This document shows positions 35,712 through 45,882 of a DNA stretch of 53,029 nt, one piece after another. Each line of letters begins with the position of its first letter. Position 1 is the stretch's first letter. The notes under the pieces are model-generated. The model saw only the letters and a list, made by a program, of their open reading frames with translations, ran no database searches and was not told the origin of the DNA. The translations under genes and the position numbers were made by a program. This DNA comes from Robinsoniella peoriensis (GTDB lineage: Bacteria; Bacillota; Clostridia; Lachnospirales; Lachnospiraceae). The DNA lies in NCBI RefSeq assembly GCF_000797495.1, contig NZ_JTGN01000012.1:192554-245582 (forward strand), read 5' to 3'.

Positions 35712-36677
35712 TTACAAATCCATTAAAAACTGAAACATCCTGTCATCCTGCCCCGGTAGAATATCGTGTCCGAAATCAGGAAATAAATAGACTTCTTTTT
35801 CTGAGGAAATCTTATTATAGGCAGCAAACTGTGTAGAAGGGGGACAGATATTGTCCATCAGTGTAATTGCCATCTGCACCTTCCCTTTTATATTCGGAAC
35901 ATGATTTTGAATATCCACATAACCCAGTTTTTTAAACAGCTCCTCTTCTCTTTCGTGCAGAGGATCAAAAAAGCGAAAATAAGTCTTCAGCTCTTCATAT
36001 GCATCTTTTGCCAAATCCATATCCCATACCCGCTTATAATCTGAAAGAAAGGGATACTGCACCGCAGTTCTTGCAATCCTTGGTTCTAACGCTGCACAGG
36101 CAAGGGATAGGCCTCCACCCTGTGATACTCCATAGGTCCCTACTCTGTTTTCATCAACAATTGGTAAATCCATTATTATTCGTGCAAGCTGAGCCGTATC
36201 CAGGAAAATATTGCGCATTAGCATATTGTCCGGATCTCCGTCTACGCCGCGGATGATATGTCCATGCATGGTATTTCCTTTTATTCCTCCCACATCTTCA
36301 GATATTCCTCCCTGTCCCCTGCAGTCCAGGGCCGCAACCACATACCCGGCCCCTACGTATGGCAATTTTGTCATCCAGTCTCCTGCATTTCCTGTATATC
36401 CATGAAATGTCAGCACTCCGGGTCCAGGTATTTCTCTTTTTGCTTCATTTGGTATCAAAACTTTTGCATGTATCCTGGCTCCTTTGACCCCGCAGAAAAA
36501 TAAATCATAACATTTTGCAAAAGGAATCTTAAAATCCGATTCTATAAATTCGGGATCAGGATCAGTTTCTTCCATTTCTTTTACTGCCCGCAGCCAGTAA
36601 CTGTCGAAATCTTCCGGTTTTGGCGTACTTCCCTTATATTTTTTCAAGTCCTCTATGGACATATCCAGCATTGGCAT
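35712..36677 (-). CDS. CE7 acetyl esterase (acetyl xylan esterase/cephalosporin-C deacetylase)
   Basis: A 321-residue alpha/beta hydrolase that removes acetyl groups from oligosaccharides. The nucleophile motif is GVSQGG (Ser about 185), the Asp lies near MDNICPPSTQF, and the His is in FPDFGHD. The RGQGG loop (DCRGQGG) is a family hallmark. Start: ATG 36677, 10 bases after GGAGG; a GTG at 36686 sits too close. It lies about 20 bp downstream of the GH95 gene and ends the glycan operon. No signal peptide, so it acts inside the cell. Confidence 0.9.
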   Translation of the reverse strand: MPMLDMSIEDLKKYKGSTPKPEDFDSYWLRAVKEMEETDPDPEFIESDFKIPFAKCYDLFFCGVKGARIHAKVLIPNEAKREIPGPGVLTFHGYTGNAGDWMTKLPYVGAGYVVAALDCRGQGGISEDVGGIKGNTMHGHIIRGVDGDPDNMLMRNIFLDTAQLARIIMDLPIVDENRVGTYGVSQGGGLSLACAALEPRIARTAVQYPFLSDYKRVWDMDLAKDAYEELKTYFRFFDPLHEREEELFKKLGYVDIQNHVPNIKGKVQMAITLMDNICPPSTQFAAYNKISSEKEVYLFPDFGHDILPGQDDRMFQFLMDL

Positions 36678-36695
36678 TGTTATCACTCCTCCGTT

Positions 36696-38942
36696 TTATC
36701 TGTACTGACTATCCGTTACCTTTGTCTTAATTATGACTCCATTTTTCCATTCTACTTCTACTTCCTTGTTACCTCTGATTTTCAGCCCTCTGACATATCC
36801 GTTTCGCCATTCCCCTGGAATTGCCGGTAGAAATTCCACTTTTCCCAAATGATTTTGTACAAGCATCTCTGCAATTCCTGCTGTAAAGCCAAAATTACCG
36901 TCTACCTCAAGTGGTCTTGCGCAAAACAAGTTGTAGTAAACCCCGCCATCCGTGTAAGAAATTTCATTGGAATCTGCCGGTTGTAAGAACCGCTTTACTT
37001 CTTTGTATGCATTTTCCCCATCCTTTAATCTGGCAAAAATGCCTACCTTCCATGCTCTGCTCCAGGGCACACCTTCCTCTCCCCTACGTTTCATAGTGAT
37101 TCGGCATGCTTCAATTAATTCCGGTGTTTTTTCTACCGTAATCTGGTCTGATGGATACAACCCATACAGCAATGATAAATGACGGTGCTCTGGATCATTT
37201 TCTTCAAAATCCTCATACCACTCCTGAAGCTGTCCGTATTTTCCAATTTTAAATGGCGGTATTTTAAGCAGGGCTTCTTTTATCTGTTTCAGTAATACCA
37301 CTTCTTCTTCATTAAGGATATCACTCCCCTTGATACAATTTTCAAATAATTCCCGTAAAATTGTATTATCCAGCGTACATGCATACGATACCCCGTATAC
37401 CCCGCCATTGTCCAGAAACAGGTTTTCCGGGGATGTGGACGGATTTGTCACTAATTCTCCATTATGTTCCACCAGCCAGTCCAGATAAAATTGCGATGCT
37501 CCTTTCATAATTGGTAATGCAATGTCCTTTAAAAATATTCTATCCTGTGTATATAGGTAGTGATCCCAGAGATGCCGGCAAAGCCAGCCACCAGACATTA
37601 CCCAGAAAGACCAGGGCAGTGTGTCAACTTCTCCATTTCTGGAACCGACTGCCGTCGTCTTTCTCCAGAGATCTACATTGTGGTGTGCTACCCAACCTCC
37701 GCAATGGTAATTTATCCTGGCAGTCTTTGCACCACTCTCTGATATATCTTTCATAAATGAGATGAGCGGCTGTGCACATTCAGTCAGATTGCAGTTCTCT
37801 GCTGGCCAGTAATTCATCTGTGTATTAATATTGACCGTATAGTTTGAACTCCAGGGTGCTCGCAGCTCATGATTCCATATTCCCTGTAGATTAGCTGGTT
37901 CACTCCCCTCTCTGGAACTGGAAATCATCAGATACCGTCCAAATTGAAAAGCAGTAGCTGCAAATTCCGGATCCTCTTCTCCAGCAAAAAAACGTTTTTG
38001 ACGCTCCTCCATGGTCAGCGCTTCATTTTCCGTATGCCCAAGATCTAACTCCACCCGGTCAAACATACTGGAAAAATCTTTTCTATGCCGATTTAGCAAT
38101 CCTTGAAATCCCAGTTTCTCTGCATGATTGATGCAATCTATATTTTTATCCTCATATTCACCTACCGGAGGTTCCTTATAATTTATAAAACTATTTCCAC
38201 TGGTAAGCAGGATGAGCACTTCATCAGTTTCACTGATCGTAAGTCTGTCCTGCTTCCATTCGATACTACCATCGGTTATCACTTTCAGGCGTATCTGGAA
38301 TTTGATCGCTCTGGTAGTTTCATAAGGCTCGTAGATAATGGGGTCTCGGGACGGATAATAATCCGGTTCCACAACAGACGGACACCATCCCATCAGTACT
38401 ATTCCATTATCCAACTGTTCAATCCAGTGATTCAGCTGGCTGGATAAACCGATATCCATAGTCCCCTGCATTTGATCCGAGGATTTCATTCTGATAACCA
38501 GCACCTGATCTGGGTAGGAACAAAAAGCTGTCCGCTCATAAGAAATACCATTTTTAGATACTTTTACTGTGCTGATACCAGTACTGATATCCAGTTCTCT
38601 GCTATAGGATTCATTCTCTCCCTTTAACTCCTCCATTTCAAGAAACAGATCTGACATGGGAAGATAAGACTCATTCCAGATTCCTACCATCCTGCGGTTG
38701 ATCAATTCTTCTGCTTCTGCATACTTTTTTTCAAAGATTAAAGTTCTGGCCTTTTCTAAATGCCCATAGACTTTTTCATCATTATAATCCGTGGGATAAC
38801 CAGACCAGAGTGTATCTTCATTCAGCCAGATATGCTCCTTCACTGTTTCTCCCAGAAGCATGGCACCTATCCTTCCATTTCCAAGTGCCATCCCTTTTTC
38901 CCAGGCATCTGCCGGCCTGTCATACCGCAATTTATTTTTCAT
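36696..38942 (-). CDS. GH95 alpha-L-fucosidase
   Basis: A 748-residue inverting glycosidase. The N-terminal beta-super-sandwich starts with DAWEKGMALGNGRIGAMLLG and WLNEDTLWSG. The (alpha/alpha)6 barrel follows with NLQGIWNHELRAPWSSNYT, NINTQMNYWPAENCNL and PSTSPENLF, all hallmark GH95 stretches. FGFTAGIAEMLVQNH is near the C-terminus. Ribosome site AAAGGAG. There is no signal peptide. Most members cleave alpha-1,2-fucose; some act on alpha-L-galactose, so the sugar is not certain. It is separated from the permease gene by an intron remnant. Confidence 0.92.
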   Translation of the reverse strand: MKNKLRYDRPADAWEKGMALGNGRIGAMLLGETVKEHIWLNEDTLWSGYPTDYNDEKVYGHLEKARTLIFEKKYAEAEELINRRMVGIWNESYLPMSDLFLEMEELKGENESYSRELDISTGISTVKVSKNGISYERTAFCSYPDQVLVIRMKSSDQMQGTMDIGLSSQLNHWIEQLDNGIVLMGWCPSVVEPDYYPSRDPIIYEPYETTRAIKFQIRLKVITDGSIEWKQDRLTISETDEVLILLTSGNSFINYKEPPVGEYEDKNIDCINHAEKLGFQGLLNRHRKDFSSMFDRVELDLGHTENEALTMEERQKRFFAGEEDPEFAATAFQFGRYLMISSSREGSEPANLQGIWNHELRAPWSSNYTVNINTQMNYWPAENCNLTECAQPLISFMKDISESGAKTARINYHCGGWVAHHNVDLWRKTTAVGSRNGEVDTLPWSFWVMSGGWLCRHLWDHYLYTQDRIFLKDIALPIMKGASQFYLDWLVEHNGELVTNPSTSPENLFLDNGGVYGVSYACTLDNTILRELFENCIKGSDILNEEEVVLLKQIKEALLKIPPFKIGKYGQLQEWYEDFEENDPEHRHLSLLYGLYPSDQITVEKTPELIEACRITMKRRGEEGVPWSRAWKVGIFARLKDGENAYKEVKRFLQPADSNEISYTDGGVYYNLFCARPLEVDGNFGFTAGIAEMLVQNHLGKVEFLPAIPGEWRNGYVRGLKIRGNKEVEVEWKNGVIIKTKVTDSQYR

Positions 38943-38965
38943 GTTAATCTCCTTTTATTTTCTTT

Positions 38966-39127
38966 TTAACCGTAGTATCGGTAGTGTCCGACCAGCTTTC
39001 GGTTTAGTGTTGGCATCAGTACTTTTAATGCCGTTCCACGATTGTGTTTTAGCGACTGCTTCATTTCCTTTTATTTCGTATTTAGCGTTTTCCATTCGTC
39101 TTTGGTTTTACAACTGTCTACGCTTAG
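38966..39127 (-). pseudogene. Group II intron remnant: C-terminal piece of intron reverse transcriptase
   Basis: On the minus strand one frame reads TKDEWKTLNTK, a stop, then KEMKQSLKHNRG and ALKVLMPTLNRKLVGHYRYYG followed by a stop. LNRKLVGHYRYYG is the well-known signature in the maturase region of group II intron-encoded proteins. The rest of the protein is missing. The adjoining 39128-39231 is GC-richer than most gaps here, holds ACGGGATAAACCCGT-type hairpins, and may be ribozyme sequence. The remnant sits inside an operon in the same direction as the genes. Confidence 0.65.
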
Positions 39128-39231
39128 CCCTGCCTGTTACCAGACAGCACGGGGGACTCGCTAACAGTGGTTTGCTAGACCTTGCTGTACGGGATAAACC
39201 CGTTAAACTATCTGCCCTTTTCTAGGCGCAG

Positions 39232-40059
39232 TTATCCTTTTACTGCACCCCCAATGGTAAGTGCCTTCTCTACCTGCTCACTGAATATAGTATATATTAT
39301 AATCGTAGGAATACTTGCCATAACAAGGCAGGCACCCATCGCTCCCCAGTCCGTAGAATGTTCCCCGGTAAAAGACGCCAATCCTACCGGCAGAGTTTTT
39401 ACTGCATTATTGCTGATAAAAACCGATGCGACGGTATACTCATTCCACACGCCCAGAAAAATAAAAGTAATTGCAGTAGCAATAGCAGGCTTTGCTAACG
39501 GCATAATAATTTTGAAGAATGTCCGGTAAATAGTTGCACCATCCATAAACGCAGACTCCTCCATTTCTTTCGGAATGGAACGGAATGAAGTTGCCAGAAT
39601 CATGCTGGAAAAGGATATGTTAAAAGCGATATATGGCACAATCAATGCAAAATATGTATTGGACATATGCATCTGGCGCACCAGGATTGCCAAAGGGATA
39701 ATGATAACCTGTATCGGTATAAAAAGTCCCAGTGTCATATAAGTAGATGCCGCATTTTTAAATTTCCATTTCATCCTGGTAACCGCATAGGCAAATGGCA
39801 ATGCAAGCACCATAACACCAGCAATAGAAACGACCGAAACAATGATACTATTTTTAAAAAATCCTACAATATTAAATGCGTTAATTGCATTGATATAATT
39901 CTCAAATTGGGGGCTTGTCGGTAATCCAAAAGGATTCAAGAAGAAAATCTCCTCATTTGTTTTCAGAGAATAAAACAACAGGTAAATAAGCGGATAGATA
40001 CATATGATACTAAATATAATTAACAATGCCATAATAATGGCTGTCTTCCCTTTTTTCAA
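39232..40059 (-). CDS. CUT1 sugar ABC transporter permease (MalG-like)
   Basis: A 275-residue permease with six membrane segments and the EAA loop EESAFMDGATIYRTFFKIIMP. The apparent start is TTG 40059 (read as Met-Lys-Lys-Gly-Lys), 9 bases after AGGAGG. It pairs with the permease at 40075-40959 and the binding protein at 41023. No ATPase gene is in the cluster, so a shared one is implied here too. Confidence 0.9.
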   Translation of the reverse strand: MKKGKTAIIMALLIIFSIICIYPLIYLLFYSLKTNEEIFFLNPFGLPTSPQFENYINAINAFNIVGFFKNSIIVSVVSIAGVMVLALPFAYAVTRMKWKFKNAASTYMTLGLFIPIQVIIIPLAILVRQMHMSNTYFALIVPYIAFNISFSSMILATSFRSIPKEMEESAFMDGATIYRTFFKIIMPLAKPAIATAITFIFLGVWNEYTVASVFISNNAVKTLPVGLASFTGEHSTDWGAMGACLVMASIPTIIIYTIFSEQVEKALTIGGAVKG

Positions 40060-40074
40060 GACACTGCCTCCTTT

Positions 40075-40959
40075 CTAGTAAGTTGCGCTTTCTTTAATGG
40101 AAAATATTTTATTTATAATCACCGTCGCAATCAGACATTGCAGGACAAGAATGATAGCTGAGGTACAACCGTATCCAAACTCCCCTACCGTAAATGCATT
40201 ACGAAAAGTCATATAGGTCAGCGTATAAGTCGAAGTACCCGGTCCACCTTTGGTTAACAGATTCATATGTGCGAATGCATTCAATCCGCCCGTGATGGCA
40301 AATACAAAACACATGCGGTATGTATCTTTTAATAATGGTAAAATGATTCTGGTATTAATCTTCCATTCCGATGCCCCGTCAATCCGTGCCGCTTCCAGAT
40401 AATCTTCCGGAATAGCTTTCGCCCCCGCATAAATAATCGCAAACTGGTATCCGGTGTACTGCCATACATTTACAAATGTAACAGCATAGATTGCAAGTGT
40501 CATATCTGACAGCCAGTCTTGGCGGTAACTGACTCCCAGAATCTCAAACAAATGGTTAATCATTCCAAATTCAGGATTATAAATTGCAGACCACAGTTGA
40601 CATACTACCGTTACAGACAATACAACCGGGATAAAGAATGCTGTCCTGAAAAATCGCTTGCCTTTTACTTTGCAGTTCATCATGGCAAAAGTCAGAAGTG
40701 TGGCACCTCCTACCTGAAATACCATGAGAATCCCTGCAAAAATAACACCATTTTTCAGTGACTCATAAAACAAGTCATCCTGAAACAATTCCTTATAATT
40801 TTCAATTCCATTAAATACTGCCTGGTTAATTCCATCCCATTCATAAAAACTTCGAAATACAGTCTGCAAAATAGGATAAAAAACAAAAATGGTAAATACC
40901 AGCAGCGCCGGCAGTGCAAAAAGTGCAACTGCCTTTTTATTTCCTAACATTTTGTTCAT
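40075..40959 (-). CDS. CUT1 sugar ABC transporter permease (MalF-like)
   Basis: A 294-residue permease. Hydrophobic helices appear near residues 10-35, 75-100, 105-130, 155-175, 205-225 and 260-285. The EAA motif is EAARIDGASEWKINTRIILP. The start ATG 40959 (MNKMLGNKK) follows GGAGGAGC; a longer frame to 41019 runs into the binding-protein gene end without a ribosome site. It is the first permease after the binding-protein gene, in the usual order. Confidence 0.92.
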   Translation of the reverse strand: MNKMLGNKKAVALFALPALLVFTIFVFYPILQTVFRSFYEWDGINQAVFNGIENYKELFQDDLFYESLKNGVIFAGILMVFQVGGATLLTFAMMNCKVKGKRFFRTAFFIPVVLSVTVVCQLWSAIYNPEFGMINHLFEILGVSYRQDWLSDMTLAIYAVTFVNVWQYTGYQFAIIYAGAKAIPEDYLEAARIDGASEWKINTRIILPLLKDTYRMCFVFAITGGLNAFAHMNLLTKGGPGTSTYTLTYMTFRNAFTVGEFGYGCTSAIILVLQCLIATVIINKIFSIKESATY

Positions 40960-41022
40960 ATTGCGCTCCTCCAATATAGAGGGCACAGATTGTAAATCAA
41001 ATACTGTGCCCTGCTGCAACTG

Positions 41023-42390
41023 CTATTTTACTGTTTTTTCGATACTCTTATCAATATTAGCAGTGAAATCTTCTACTGTTTCACCTACCAGGAATTTTTG
41101 CATTTCTTCCGTAAAAGATGTAGCAAATTTTGTATTGGGAAGAGTATGTAAGAACTTCGTATCATAGGAAAATTCAGGTATCACTTCTAATAATTTCTTC
41201 GAGATAGGATCCAACTCATTTTGCAGGGTCAATCCATCGGTTCGAAGAGGTGTGGTTACCAGGGATTTTTGTTCATATTGGGCAACTTCACGGTAATAAG
41301 CAAACAAAAATGCAACTTCTGCTGCCAGATCCTTATCGGAAGCACTTGCTGTTACTGCCATTCCGCTTGTGTCGCCTCCTCCGGTCATGCAATACTGGTT
41401 TTCACTTTCCTTTCCTGCCTCAGCTGTAGGGTATGAGAGAATTACATCTACATTGTCACCCATTCCCTCAATTGCTTCTCCTGTGTACCAGCTTCCGTTT
41501 AAGAACATAGCAGACTGTCCTTCTTTAAACAAAGCAGATGCTGTATCAAAATCTGCATTGGTAACGCCGTCCTGGAATATTCCCGCCTGAATTAACTGTT
41601 CCATCTTACCGATTACTTTCTGATAGGATTCATCGGATGCCTTTGCCTCTCCTTTGGAAAGTGCATAGCATCCACCTGGATTTTCTTTTACCGCAAAAGT
41701 ATCAAAAAATGCACCCAGGGGCCATGGCTCTTTTCCAAACATCGCCATGGGTATTATGCCTTTTTCTTTAAAAGTTTTTACGGCCGCTAATAAATCTTCG
41801 TAATTTTCGGGTACTTTAACATTATTATCCGCAAAGATCTGCTTATTATAATACCACAGGATCGGGGAAATGCTTCCCATCGGGAACTGATATACATTTC
41901 CGTCCGGCGAATACAGACAATTGTCCATGATTGCTTCTGTATAATAATCTTTGATCTTAAATTTCTCCACATAATCATTTAATGGCAGAATACTTCCGCT
42001 CTCAGCCAGCGTATCAATTGTACCGGAATCTACTAAAAGGATATCGGGAAGATCTCCTGTCGCCGCTCTGGTTTTTATCGTCTGACCTCCGTCAGAAGGA
42101 AGTGTCTCAAATTCCAAAGTAACATTTGGCAGCTTTTCTTTAATCTTTTCTGCTGCAAACTCTGCAAATGTGGTGCTGTCTCCTCCATAGTAGGTGCAGA
42201 CACGGAACGTTACTTCTTCTTCTGATGATACAGATTTTAAATTTTCACCTGATGTTTTTGATTCACTAGCAACATCTTTTGCTTCTTGATTCGCGCTTTT
42301 TTCTGTTTCCTTTGTTTCACCTGCACATCCCGCCATGGAAAGAACCATCACTGATGCCAGTGCTGCACTGATTACCTTCTTAAACTTCAT
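41023..42390 (-). CDS. CUT1 sugar-binding lipoprotein
   Basis: A 455-residue extracellular binding protein. The signal peptide MKFKKVISAALASVMVLSMA ends at a lipobox before CAGETKETEK. A charged linker precedes the SBP_bac_1 fold (VTFRVCTYYGGDS onward; LFKEGQSAMFLNGSWYTGEAIE). ATG 42390 follows TTGGAGGAT; the much longer upstream frame overlaps the response-regulator gene and lacks a signal peptide at its start. The linked GH95 and CE7 enzymes suggest a fucosylated, acetylated oligosaccharide as ligand. Confidence 0.92.
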   Translation of the reverse strand: MKFKKVISAALASVMVLSMAGCAGETKETEKSANQEAKDVASESKTSGENLKSVSSEEEVTFRVCTYYGGDSTTFAEFAAEKIKEKLPNVTLEFETLPSDGGQTIKTRAATGDLPDILLVDSGTIDTLAESGSILPLNDYVEKFKIKDYYTEAIMDNCLYSPDGNVYQFPMGSISPILWYYNKQIFADNNVKVPENYEDLLAAVKTFKEKGIIPMAMFGKEPWPLGAFFDTFAVKENPGGCYALSKGEAKASDESYQKVIGKMEQLIQAGIFQDGVTNADFDTASALFKEGQSAMFLNGSWYTGEAIEGMGDNVDVILSYPTAEAGKESENQYCMTGGGDTSGMAVTASASDKDLAAEVAFLFAYYREVAQYEQKSLVTTPLRTDGLTLQNELDPISKKLLEVIPEFSYDTKFLHTLPNTKFATSFTEEMQKFLVGETVEDFTANIDKSIEKTVK

Positions 42391-42472
42391 TTTCTTATCC
42401 TCCAATTTCATTTCTTTTTGTAACTGTATTGTAGCACTTTCCATACAAGCTTCGAAATGACTATCCGTGCCT

Positions 42473-44080
42473 TCATTGGTAAAAAACAGGACAAATAAAT
42501 TTTTTCGGAGAAACTCCATAATACTTTTTAAAACATTTACTAAAATACCCCGGCTCGCTGTACCCCACCTTTTCTGAGACCATGGTAACTGTCATCTCCT
42601 CCTTTTCCATTAACTTTTTCGCCTCTTCCATCCGCACCTTGGTTAGTAAGTCTGAAATGGTGCATCCAAGCTGTCTGGAAACAATACGACGCAGATAACT
42701 GCTGTCCAGATAAACCCCTTCTGCAATCTTTTCCACTGTAAGCTCGCAGTCGCTGTAATTCCGTGCAATAAAGTCTTCGACCTGGGAAATGATCTCTACA
42801 CCACGTTTAGAATAATTTGATTGAAACGCATTCATGGTTTTTTTTAAGACATCCTGCAGAAATGCAAGACAATCATTAAGCGATGTTTTCTTATATAATT
42901 CTGAATATGGTGAAAACTCCGCGCCAAAAATATCACCGATATTTCCATTCATTTCTGTAATATAAGACAGGCAGATTGACATCATCCCGCTGATCATCAT
43001 ATAGGCATAATCAGTTGGCAGATGTTTATCTACTATATTCCGATGGGTTTCCTCCAGAATTAGATTTATTTCGTCCCTTTTCTGTTTTCGCAGGCATGCA
43101 AGCAGCTGGTCATTCAAATCCAGCCTGTAAAAGGTGGCTTCGCTGTCCCCTTTATCAACTTCTTCATAGCAAATAACATGGCTGCCTCCTAAAAGAAATT
43201 TTTCTTCCAAAGCTGCTAACGATTTTCTGTATGATTTGGCTGCCTCTGTCATATCACTTACTGGATTACCTATCCCAACTGAAATGGGAAATCCCAGGTG
43301 TTCTTTGATCAGGCTGCTGGCTTTTTCATAATACCCCTTAATATCCGAAATCAGATCATACTTCCTGTCGTAGTTTAATATGGACACTACACGATCTTCC
43401 ATACCATTGAATATCAAATGTGTTTCAGAGGTTCCAATTATTTCATCAAAAACTTCCTGGGCAATATTTGCTATGCCAAACTTCCAAAGATCCACATCCT
43501 CCTGCTTTTTCCACATCCCTAAAATATTGTCTATTTCCAATACACTTACCAGAAAATATTTACCGTGAAGTCTAATATCAATCCGTTCCAGACTTGTTCT
43601 TAATTCATCAACCTTTTGTTCTGATATCCCCCCAATCCATCTGCGTAAAAGCTCCTCCCGGACAATCTTAAGATCAGCCCTCTGTTGGTGTTTCTGCTCT
43701 GTACGTTTCCATATTTTTAATTTGAGTTTATACACTACATTTGTTAATTCTTCCTTGGAAAAAGGCTTCAGGATGTATTCATCTACACCTATCTGGACTG
43801 CCTTTCTGGCATATTCAAATTCAGAATAGCCGGTGATAAACACAATATTTAGATCCGAATCCATTTGTTTTAGCTGTTCCGCCAGAGTAATCCCATCGAT
43901 ACCCGGCATATTGATGTCTAAAAGAACAATATCCGGGTAAGTCACCTTCACCTTCTGTAACACCTCTTCTCCATTTTTACAAATACCGCAGACCTCAAAT
44001 CCAAGGCTGTTCCAGTCCAGCACATGCTCCATATAAATCCTAAAGTGCGGTTCATCATCTGCAATCAAAACCTTTAACAT
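42473..44080 (-). CDS. YesN-type response regulator with AraC DNA-binding domain
   Basis: A 535-residue regulator. The receiver has IADDEPHFR, phospho-Asp in IVLLDINMPGIDG (about residue 55) and the Lys in YILKPFSKEEL. A long middle region follows. The C-terminal AraC-type double helix-turn-helix shows AEGVYLDSSYLRRIVSRQLG and VGYSEPGYFSKCFKKYYGVSPKKF. It overlaps the kinase gene by 7 bp. It should activate the downstream importer and GH95/CE7 genes when the kinase detects the glycan. Confidence 0.94.
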   Translation of the reverse strand: MLKVLIADDEPHFRIYMEHVLDWNSLGFEVCGICKNGEEVLQKVKVTYPDIVLLDINMPGIDGITLAEQLKQMDSDLNIVFITGYSEFEYARKAVQIGVDEYILKPFSKEELTNVVYKLKLKIWKRTEQKHQQRADLKIVREELLRRWIGGISEQKVDELRTSLERIDIRLHGKYFLVSVLEIDNILGMWKKQEDVDLWKFGIANIAQEVFDEIIGTSETHLIFNGMEDRVVSILNYDRKYDLISDIKGYYEKASSLIKEHLGFPISVGIGNPVSDMTEAAKSYRKSLAALEEKFLLGGSHVICYEEVDKGDSEATFYRLDLNDQLLACLRKQKRDEINLILEETHRNIVDKHLPTDYAYMMISGMMSICLSYITEMNGNIGDIFGAEFSPYSELYKKTSLNDCLAFLQDVLKKTMNAFQSNYSKRGVEIISQVEDFIARNYSDCELTVEKIAEGVYLDSSYLRRIVSRQLGCTISDLLTKVRMEEAKKLMEKEEMTVTMVSEKVGYSEPGYFSKCFKKYYGVSPKKFICPVFYQ

Positions 44081-45882
44081 TCCTCTTCCTCCATTCTCTT
44101 AGGTATATACACAATTACTTTCGTTCCCCTATTCACCATACTTTCTATATGAATTCCATAACTTTCCCCAAAATACAATTTAATTCTTTTATCCACGCTT
44201 CGAAGCCCGAAATGGCGTTTATGTTCTGGTTCATCTTGTGCCACCACCTGCCTGATTCGATCTTCCGTCATTCCGGCGCCATCATCTTCTACCGCAATTA
44301 CCGCTGCACTTTCTTCCAGTCTTCCTTCAATTTTTATGGTTCCTTTTATTCCCTTTTCTTTCAATCCATGATAGATTGCATTTTCCACTAAAGGCTGCAA
44401 GGTCATTTTTAAAATGGCATAGTCTTCTATTTTCGGATCACAGCTGATCTTAAAATCAATCAGGTCGCAATATCTTTCCCGCTGAATAAATAGATAATTT
44501 TCTATATTTTTAATCTCATCCTTTATCGTGATAATCTCTTTTCCGCTGCTCAGGCTTGTCCGATAATAATCCGCCAGGGATTTCGTTAGTTTCGCCCCCT
44601 TAGATGCCATATTGCATTCACAAAACACATAGATCAGATCCAGGGTATTATATAGGAAATGCGGCTTAATCTGGGCCTGAATCAGTGCCAGTTCGTATTC
44701 CCGCCTCCTCTTCTGCTCTGCTTTTACCTGAATCAGCAGACCTGCAATCTTCCCCGTCATTCTATTAAATGCCGTTGACAATACTCCCACCTCATCTTTT
44801 GTATCTGCAGGGCATGAAATGGAAAAATCTCCGTTTTGAATCTTTTCTGCCGCCTGGGTCAATGCATGTATCGGTCTGGTTATGAATTTCGATAAGATAA
44901 AAATCAATAATACCGAAGTCAATATCCCGGTTATGCCCAAAGCAATCGTTATTCCCGTAGTCGTGCGTACATCCCGGGTCAAATCCTCAATTGAAATCTG
45001 ACTCACCAGATTCCATTCAAGGTTACCAACCCATTTCTTTGTAACAAGGTATTGCTTTTTTCCAATCGTCATATTTTTGCTTCCATCTTCCTGCTCCTGA
45101 AGATAAGAACGCAGTTTACCATCCGGGACATTCTGCAGCAGCTTATCCTTATCCATAGAAGAAACTACTTCACCGGTATCGTTACTCAAAAAATACTCCC
45201 TTCCCAGGACTTCACCTTCCTTTCCCGGAAAAATTGCCGATATCCTGCTTTCATTTATATTCAGTAATACATATCCCAGAATCTTTCCCGTTTCCATATT
45301 AATAATCCTCTTTCCAAAAGTAAGAACCGGCTCCTGATCATTCAGATAATCCTTTTTCTCCATGGGAAACTGGATGCATTTTGCAATTCCCTTAGCCGGA
45401 ATATTTGAAATAAAATCCAGTTCAATGCTTTCATAGTTTGGTGTCTGTTTAATTCCCACAGAGGAAATATTATTCTTCGTGTCAATAAACAATATAGACT
45501 CAATATCCGAAAAGCATCGTCTGTCATAATCTAGTGCTGTATAGATATTATTTTTGATGGAAATGAAAGAAATATTATCAATATTCGTTATATTTGCCTC
45601 ACTGTACACACGGTTAATATCCTGTGCCAGCATATTCGAACAGGTAATTACATTTTCTTTCATAGACTCCAGCCGCACATTCATAATTTCACACTCATCC
45701 TGTGCAATTTCTTCTGCCTTCTCAATATTCGATCTGTATAATACCGAATTAGATGCAATCAGGATTAAAGCAACCAGCACAATTATAATGGGGACGCAGA
45801 CTGATATAAATTTACTGCGAATACTCAGATTCTCGAAAACTCTTTCTATCAAATCGAGTATTCCTGAAAACCTCTTTCTCAT
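44074..45882 (-). CDS. YesM-type sensor histidine kinase
   Basis: A 602-residue membrane kinase. Two membrane helices (about 22-45 and 310-332) flank an extracellular Cache-like sensor. A HAMP domain (ITRPIHALTQAAEKIQNGDF) and a His_kinase domain with LIQAQIKPHFLYNTLDLIYV follow. The ATPase domain contains MTLQPLVENAIYHGL and VEDDGAGM. Ribosome site AAAGGAGAG. It heads the glycan operon; a TATAAT on the minus strand at 45974-45969 may be the -10 of its promoter. Confidence 0.94.
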   Translation of the reverse strand: MRKRFSGILDLIERVFENLSIRSKFISVCVPIIIVLVALILIASNSVLYRSNIEKAEEIAQDECEIMNVRLESMKENVITCSNMLAQDINRVYSEANITNIDNISFISIKNNIYTALDYDRRCFSDIESILFIDTKNNISSVGIKQTPNYESIELDFISNIPAKGIAKCIQFPMEKKDYLNDQEPVLTFGKRIINMETGKILGYVLLNINESRISAIFPGKEGEVLGREYFLSNDTGEVVSSMDKDKLLQNVPDGKLRSYLQEQEDGSKNMTIGKKQYLVTKKWVGNLEWNLVSQISIEDLTRDVRTTTGITIALGITGILTSVLLIFILSKFITRPIHALTQAAEKIQNGDFSISCPADTKDEVGVLSTAFNRMTGKIAGLLIQVKAEQKRRREYELALIQAQIKPHFLYNTLDLIYVFCECNMASKGAKLTKSLADYYRTSLSSGKEIITIKDEIKNIENYLFIQRERYCDLIDFKISCDPKIEDYAILKMTLQPLVENAIYHGLKEKGIKGTIKIEGRLEESAAVIAVEDDGAGMTEDRIRQVVAQDEPEHKRHFGLRSVDKRIKLYFGESYGIHIESMVNRGTKVIVYIPKRMEEEEC

